The notes beneath the pieces are model-generated. The model was not told the origin of the DNA and did not search any database. It was given only the letters and a program-made list of their open reading frames with translations. A program made the translations under genes and the position numbers. Below are positions 59,811 through 64,000 of a stretch of DNA of 64,000 nucleotides, piece after piece. Source of the stretch: Halobellus sp. MBLA0158. Its GTDB lineage: Archaea > Halobacteriota > Halobacteria > Halobacteriales > Haloferacaceae. The stretch covers positions 1,302,001-1,366,000 of the forward strand of contig NZ_JBGNYA010000001.1 in assembly GCF_041477585.1 (NCBI RefSeq), read 5' to 3'. The first letter of the stretch is position 1. Every line of letters starts with the position of its first letter.

Positions 59811-60566
59811 ATGAAAGCCGTCGTGCTAGCGGCCGGCGAGGGAACCCGCCTCCGGCCGCTCACCGAGGACAAACCCAAGGGGATGGTCGAGGTCAACGGA
59901 AAACCCATCCTGACGCACTGCTTCGAGCAGTTGGTCGAGTTGGGGGCCGACGAGCTCGTCGTGGTCGTGGGGTATCTGAAGCAGCGGATCATCGACCACT
60001 ACGGCGACGAGTTCGCGGGCGTCCCGATCACCTACACACACCAGCGCGAGCAGAAAGGGCTGGCACACGCGCTGTTGAGTGTCGAGGAGCACATCGACGA
60101 CGACTTTATGTTGATGCTCGGGGACAACATCTTCCGGGCGAACCTGGCGGACGTGGTGCGCCGGCAGCGCGAGGACAGGGCCGATGCGGCGTTCCTGGTC
60201 GAAGAGGTGCCGTGGGACGAGGCGTCGCGATATGGAGTGTGTGACACGAACAAGTACGGCGAGATCACCGACGTCGTGGAGAAACCCGAGGATCCGCCCT
60301 CGAATCTGGTGATGACGGGCTTCTATACGTTCACACCGGCGATCTTCCACGCGTGTCATCTGGTCCAGCCGTCGAACCGCGGTGAGTACGAGATTTCGGA
60401 GGCGATCGATCTGCTGATCCAGAGTGGGCGGACGATCGACGCGATCGGCCTCGAGGGCTGGCGAATCGACGTCGGATATCCCGAGGATCGTGACGAAGCC
60501 GAAGCACGGTTACAGGACGAGGCCGGGCGGTCCGAGGCGGTTGCAGAATCGGCCGGCGACAGCTGA
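59811..60566 (+). CDS. Sugar-1-phosphate nucleotidyltransferase (AglF-like)
   Basis: This 251-residue enzyme attaches a nucleotide to sugar-1-phosphate, giving an activated sugar. The start MKAVVLAAGEGTRLRPLTEDKPKGMVEVNGKPIL holds the nucleotide-binding G-x-G-T-R-L and Lys. The active-site segment MLGDNIF carries the metal-binding Asp. EEVPWDEASRYGVCD and VEKPEDPPSNLVMTGFY complete the family signature. Either UTP-glucose-1-phosphate uridylyltransferase (AglF in Haloferax N-glycosylation) or a dTTP enzyme fits. Neighbours suggest surface glycosylation. Codon use includes more TTG and A/T than in the core genes. Confidence 0.9.
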   Translation: MKAVVLAAGEGTRLRPLTEDKPKGMVEVNGKPILTHCFEQLVELGADELVVVVGYLKQRIIDHYGDEFAGVPITYTHQREQKGLAHALLSVEEHIDDDFMLMLGDNIFRANLADVVRRQREDRADAAFLVEEVPWDEASRYGVCDTNKYGEITDVVEKPEDPPSNLVMTGFYTFTPAIFHACHLVQPSNRGEYEISEAIDLLIQSGRTIDAIGLEGWRIDVGYPEDRDEAEARLQDEAGRSEAVAESAGDS

Positions 60567-60710
60567 TCGGGGCGCGCCTCGGAGATCACCCACCGGGAGT
60601 CAGATACGGGGAGACCGCTCCAGACACTCCGTCCGCCCAGTCGTCGAGTCGGTTTTCCCTTTACAGACGGTCGATCCGGTCAAGCACCATCGGGTGATCG
60701 CATCAACACC

Positions 60711-60941
60711 TTATGACCGATGGTTCCCGCCCACCGAAAGCAGCCACCGCACGGCCCGTCGCACCCCGAGGGCGGTCAACGCCACGAGATAGACGACGAG
60801 GAGTCCACCGACACCGAGGAGGCCCTGGACTGACGGGGTGGGGTGGCTGTTCTGTTCGCGTGCGGTAGCACCGGAGGCTGGAGCATTCACGTGCTCGGGC
60901 TGGTTGGGGGGCGACTGTGGAGGGGACGGCTGCGGGGCCAT
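60711..60941 (-). CDS. Small proline-rich membrane protein
   Basis: This 76-residue protein begins MAPQPSPPQSPPNQPEHVNAP, a Pro/Gln-rich unstructured stretch. One hydrophobic helix (about 42-60, VQGLLGVGGLLVVYLVALTAL) and a basic end (RRAVRWLLSVGGNHRS) follow. The layout suggests a single-pass protein with a positive-inside C-terminus. No family is recognised. A minus-strand AAACTTAAATTG tract near 60,990-61,002 upstream could be its promoter. The gene is isolated in the surface-sugar locus and could instead be chance, but the helix and the start are well formed. Confidence 0.55.
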   Translation of the reverse strand: MAPQPSPPQSPPNQPEHVNAPASGATAREQNSHPTPSVQGLLGVGGLLVVYLVALTALGVRRAVRWLLSVGGNHRS

Positions 60942-61366
60942 ACGTCGCAGTTCGGACCAGGCCGTAAGGAATACCTCGAAGAGACAAACTACAATTTAAG
61001 TTTGTGTTCGGCGGGGAGGGGGTGACAGCGAGGGGCGCCACCGTGGTCCGGTACGGCCGCGCCTTTGGGGAAGGACTGGCCTCCGACCGACAGCACCCGG
61101 GTACGTAGGCGCTCGGCAGGTCTGCCGTGATTCGCTCGGTACCTGCCCTGTGGTCCCAGCACGGGGGGCGATCGTTGGTGCCTGGCTAGTCTGTCGTCGG
61201 GTGGGCCCAGCGATTCGAAGCCGGGCCCGGCGGTGGGGCCCTCCCGGCTCGGGGCCCCAAGGCCGACTCACACACAATGGGTGCTAACGCGAGAACGTGC
61301 CGTATCGTCGCGGTCCGATTCGATGGAAGCCCCCACTTCAACCACTCTCACCCCGACTGCGTCCGC
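60942..61366. other. GC-structured 425-base intergenic region
   Basis: The start (60,985-61,003) is A/T-rich and promoter-like. From 61,200 to 61,265 the sequence is dense in complementary GC runs (GCCGGGCCCGGC and GGGGCCC/GGGCCCC types) that could fold stably. No protein frame looks real. Signature motifs of SRP RNA or RNase P RNA were looked for and not found. Confidence 0.4.
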
Positions 61367-62356
61367 TCAGGAGGCTAACACGAGCGGTTCGTACCACTCC
61401 CGGTTCTGCCGATACCACGCGATGAACTTCGAGACGCCCTCCCGGATCGAATGCGTTGGGTTATAGGCGAGCAACGCCTGGGCTTTCGCCGTGTCGGCGT
61501 GGGTGTGATCCGCATCCGCGTCGTACCGCTCGGCGAACTCCAACGCCAACTCGGGGGCGAGTTGATCCCGAATTTCTTCGGCGAGCGTCCGGATCGCGAT
61601 CCGATCCGTCGAGCCGATGTTGACGGCTTCGCCGTCGGCCGCGTCCGTTTCGAGGAGGGCGCGGTTCGCCGCGATCACATCGTCGATATAGGTGAAATCC
61701 CGCGTCTGGGAGCCATCACCGTAGACGACCGGTGGCTGGCCGTTGCAACACCGGGAGACGAAGTTCGAGATGGCCATATTCGGTCGCATCCGCGGGCCAT
61801 ACACCGTGAAATACCGGAGGGCGACCGTCGGTAGCCCATAGACCTCGTGGTAGGCACACGCGTACCGTTCGGCCGCGAGTTTAGAGGCCCCGTACGGCGA
61901 GACCGGCAGTGTCGGATCAGTTTCGGAAAAGGGGAGGTACTCCTCGCGGCCGCCGTAGACCGACGACGACGACGCCATCACGAACCGCTCGAGGTCGGTG
62001 TCGCGGGCCGCATCCAAGAGGTTGAGCGTACCATCGGCGTTCACCGTGTGGTATTCGCGCGGGGCTTCGATACTCGAGCGGACCCCCGCCTTTCCGGCTT
62101 GGTGATAGACATAGTCGGCGTCGGCGACGAGCTCGGCGACGAGCTCGGCATCGCGGATATCACCGTTGATGAACTCGTAGTCGACGCCCTCGCGGGTGGC
62201 CACCTCGCGGTGGCGTTCGCGGGTGTGCTCCTTGATCCGGAGATCATAGAAGGGATCCATCGCGTCCAGCACGGTCACGTCGTAGCCGTCTTCGAGGAAG
62301 GCTTCCGCAAGGTGGCCGCCGATGAACCCGGCGCCGCCGGTGACGAGAATGTGCAT
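61367..62356 (-). CDS. NAD-dependent sugar epimerase (UDP-glucose 4-epimerase-like)
   Basis: This 329-residue extended short-chain dehydrogenase acts on nucleotide sugars. The Rossmann motif is GGAGFIGGHLAEAF at 7-20. The catalytic Ser-Ser-Ser and YxxxK appear in ASSSSVYGG and PYGASKLAAERYA. RYFTVYGPRMRPN and VYGDGSQTRDFTYIDDV are family landmarks. It could be a GalE-type or a UDP-glucuronate epimerase. The neighbouring nucleotidyltransferase supplies a likely substrate. The ATG at 62356 was chosen because residues start with the MHILVTGG strand. Confidence 0.93.
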   Translation of the reverse strand: MHILVTGGAGFIGGHLAEAFLEDGYDVTVLDAMDPFYDLRIKEHTRERHREVATREGVDYEFINGDIRDAELVAELVADADYVYHQAGKAGVRSSIEAPREYHTVNADGTLNLLDAARDTDLERFVMASSSSVYGGREEYLPFSETDPTLPVSPYGASKLAAERYACAYHEVYGLPTVALRYFTVYGPRMRPNMAISNFVSRCCNGQPPVVYGDGSQTRDFTYIDDVIAANRALLETDAADGEAVNIGSTDRIAIRTLAEEIRDQLAPELALEFAERYDADADHTHADTAKAQALLAYNPTHSIREGVSKFIAWYRQNREWYEPLVLAS

Positions 62357-62609
62357 ACTATTGCTGGGAGGGAGGTCGTTGAAAAACCTCGGATTTGACA
62401 CACTGTGGGGGCAGCGATTGGGACGGGTGTTCGAAGCGGCGATGTCAGGGCCCGGCGATCGCGTGTGCACCCGGCGAGGAGATACGGTGCGGGCGTAGGT
62501 TGGTGGCGACACGCGTTGCCACGACCGACGCGGGCGCGAGCAGGGAGGTTCTGGAAACACACACTCGTAGTTCCGCTGGAACTATCCGAAACAAAGCCCT
62601 TCGGAGGGT
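62357..62609. other. Divergent intergenic region with ORB-like sequences
   Basis: The 253-base gap lies between the epimerase start and the orc gene. Near the orc start, GGTTCTGGAAACAC (62,548-62,560) and the palindrome AGTTCCGCTGGAACT (62,569-62,583) resemble the dyad core of archaeal origin recognition boxes (TTCCAxTGGAAAC). No G-rich tail follows as in full boxes. An A/T-rich patch at 62,381-62,402 lies farther away. It could be a minimal origin or only an operator. Confidence 0.35.
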
Positions 62610-63857
62610 ATGACCGATTACGACGACCTGTTCGCCGAGACGGCCGCCTCGGACAGTCTCTTTGTCGACAAGCGGGCGCTCGATCCACTGCGCGAGCCCG
62701 ACGAGATCGTGGCTCGCAGCGAGCAACAACAGCAGGTGGCGCGCTTGCTCAATGGGGTCCACGAGGGCTATCTCCCGACGACGGTCTCGATCTATGGCCC
62801 GCCGGGGACTGGGAAAACCGTGACGACCCGCCGGGTCTGTGGTGAGTTTGCCGCGCGGACGGAGACGTTTGCGGTCGAGTATGTGAATCTCAAGGAATGT
62901 CGGTCGCTGTTCAGTGCAGCTAACGAGATCCACCTCGAGTTGACGGGCACGAAGCGGGGCGCCTACGAGGGGTTGGATGGGGTCTTCGAAGGCATCTGGG
63001 AGGCGCTGGAGGCCTATCCCGAGTGGACGGTCCTCATCCTGGATGAGATCGATCACATCCAACACGACTCGAACTACGATCCCAACGACTTCTTCTATCG
63101 GCTGTTGCGCGGGGAGGGGAAACTGAAGCGAGACTTGAACCTCTCGGTATTCTTGGTGAGCAACGAATTGCTGGAAGTCGATCTCCGCTTGGACAGTCGG
63201 GTCAAAAGCGCGATGGACGGTGAGGAAGTATTTTTCCCGCCGTATGGCGTCGCGTTGTTGGAACGGATTCTGCGACCGCGGATCGAGCAGGCGTTCCGGG
63301 ACGGGGCGGTCCCGGATGCTGTCTTCGAATATGGCGTGCGGGAGGCGGCTCGCCGGTGGGGCGACGTCCGGAAGGCGTTGCGGTTGTTCCGGCAGGCCGG
63401 CGAGACCGCGACCGAACGGGGGCTCGAGGCAGTGACGCGGGAGTGTCTCGATGCGACTATCGAGACGACTGGGAAGGAGGCCGTGACCGAGAAGCTGTTG
63501 GCGCTGCCGTTCAATCACTTCCTGGTGTTGACCGGGGTGACCGGCTGGACCGAACGGCCGAGCGGCGAGATCAAACAGCCGGTGACCACGAGCGAGGTTG
63601 TCGCGTCCCTCCACCAGCAGAACTTGGCCGAGGAGTTTCTGTTGAGCGAGCGGGCCGTCCGGGAGTTGGTGACCGATCTCGAGACGATGGGGCTTGTCGA
63701 CACCTGGGTCGACTCCCGCGGCCGCGAGGGGCGGGTCAAACAGATCGAGACGTCGTTCGATCCCCAGTGGGTTCGCGATGTGTTGGAACGGTATGTCGCC
63801 GAGACGGAGCAGGTCGACCCCGAGTCGGTACTCGCCGATCCGGACGTGGGGTCGTAG
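62610..63857 (+). CDS. Orc1/Cdc6-family replication initiator
   Basis: This 415-residue protein binds replication origins and loads the MCM helicase. The AAA+ ATPase is N-terminal, with Walker A GPPGTGKT at 63-70 and Walker B ILDEIDHIQ near 148-156. Sensor 1 lies in FLVSNELLEVDLRLDSRVKS and sensor 2 in GDVRKALRLFRQAG. The C-terminal 100 residues form the winged helix. It starts ATG at 62610 with GGAGG close upstream. Use of TTG for Leu and CGG for Arg is higher than in the core genes, which fits an accessory-region Orc paralogue rather than the main chromosomal initiator. Confidence 0.93.
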   Translation: MTDYDDLFAETAASDSLFVDKRALDPLREPDEIVARSEQQQQVARLLNGVHEGYLPTTVSIYGPPGTGKTVTTRRVCGEFAARTETFAVEYVNLKECRSLFSAANEIHLELTGTKRGAYEGLDGVFEGIWEALEAYPEWTVLILDEIDHIQHDSNYDPNDFFYRLLRGEGKLKRDLNLSVFLVSNELLEVDLRLDSRVKSAMDGEEVFFPPYGVALLERILRPRIEQAFRDGAVPDAVFEYGVREAARRWGDVRKALRLFRQAGETATERGLEAVTRECLDATIETTGKEAVTEKLLALPFNHFLVLTGVTGWTERPSGEIKQPVTTSEVVASLHQQNLAEEFLLSERAVRELVTDLETMGLVDTWVDSRGREGRVKQIETSFDPQWVRDVLERYVAETEQVDPESVLADPDVGS

Positions 63858-64000
63858 TCGATCGGGATGTGTGGGGCCTGTCGCTGGAAAAATACCGGCA
63901 GGGAATGTAATGAGGGCACCTGGAGAGACTGAGCTGCGAGGCTCCAGTCGTGGACACGCCGAGCAGGAACCGTGCTCTCTGAGCGGGGAACTCACTATAT
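63858..64000. other. Downstream sequence without a recognised gene
   Basis: The last 143 bases hold no convincing reading frame. A GCTGGAAAAATACC sequence at about 63,884 shares the GCTGGAA half of the upstream palindrome near 62,575, but no dyad. Confidence 0.4.

Noticed and set aside
60996-61277. 93-codon minus-strand frame rich in Arg and Pro in the glycan locus
   Set aside because: Composition is that of antisense GC-rich sequence, with no hydrophobic core, no conserved motif and no promoter at the right distance.
60985-61300. Possible SRP (7S) RNA or RNase P RNA
   Set aside because: The conserved SRP helix 8 GGAA-loop motif and the RNase P conserved cores were not found on either strand.

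Overview
The window is chromosomal DNA from a halophilic archaeon (class Halobacteria). Three things show this. The GC content is very high. The proteins are strongly acidic (Asp/Glu-rich). The gene content is typical of haloarchaea: an rpa1-rpap1-phosphoesterase operon, CheF, a HalX/Bat-type regulator, transcription factor S, NAC, an archaeal proteasome alpha subunit, Orc1/Cdc6, and many small families known only from haloarchaea. Many genes have a TATA-like hexamer 25-30 bases before the start codon, which fits leaderless transcripts. I cannot assign a genus.

Layout. 1-4.3 kb: a DRG-type GTPase cut by the window edge, then a haem-copper oxidase subunit I gene among small membrane genes. 4.4-8.3 kb: the RPA operon. 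8.3-18.9 kb: an Lhr-type helicase, a RHH/RelE toxin-antitoxin pair, a Cdc48 ATPase, a Trm112-like protein, adenylosuccinate synthetase, an NAD(P)-binding protein and a winged-helix regulator. 18.9-32.6 kb: a large coiled-coil protein, a K+ channel, an M20 amidohydrolase, an NhaC antiporter, a uS10-like protein, a Nudix hydrolase, a DUF5787 nuclease-like protein, TFS, TrmI and NAC. 32.7-37.8 kb: methylmalonyl-CoA mutase large subunit and epimerase, OSB-CoA ligase (menaquinone) and acyl-CoA dehydrogenase. 38-42.8 kb: a HalX/Bat regulator, zinc micro-proteins and a MutS-like ATPase. 43.1-49.8 kb: a chemotaxis operon (cheB-cheA-cheR-cheF, minus strand) with cheW divergent. 49.8-55.7 kb: an MFS transporter, zinc-ribbon and PD-(D/E)XK-like proteins, thymidylate synthase plus DHFR, a YegP-like protein and the proteasome alpha subunit.

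At 55,760 an intact tRNA-Glu(CTC) marks the junction with a mobile or accessory region reaching to at least 63.9 kb. It holds an apparently intact IS6-type element, a truncated integrase-like N-terminus, a second IS6 copy killed by two nonsense codons, a decayed IS5/ISH1-type transposase and a scrap of a third IS6 copy. Beyond these lie a secreted PGF-CTERM-type surface protein, a sugar-nucleotide transferase, a small proline-rich membrane protein, a sugar epimerase and an Orc1/Cdc6 initiator. Base composition and leucine codon use (more TTG, more A/T) differ from the core genes, which fits acquisition by transfer.

No CRISPR array or rRNA is visible. Besides tRNA-Glu, the only tRNA-like sequence is a 3' fragment near 30.2 kb. 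The most unusual non-coding structures are two nested inverted repeats (15,712-15,797 and 23,161-23,236), a 30-bp direct repeat near 4.2-4.4 kb, a tandem duplication of a stop codon at 1,048-1,095 and a GC-structured gap at 61.0-61.3 kb.
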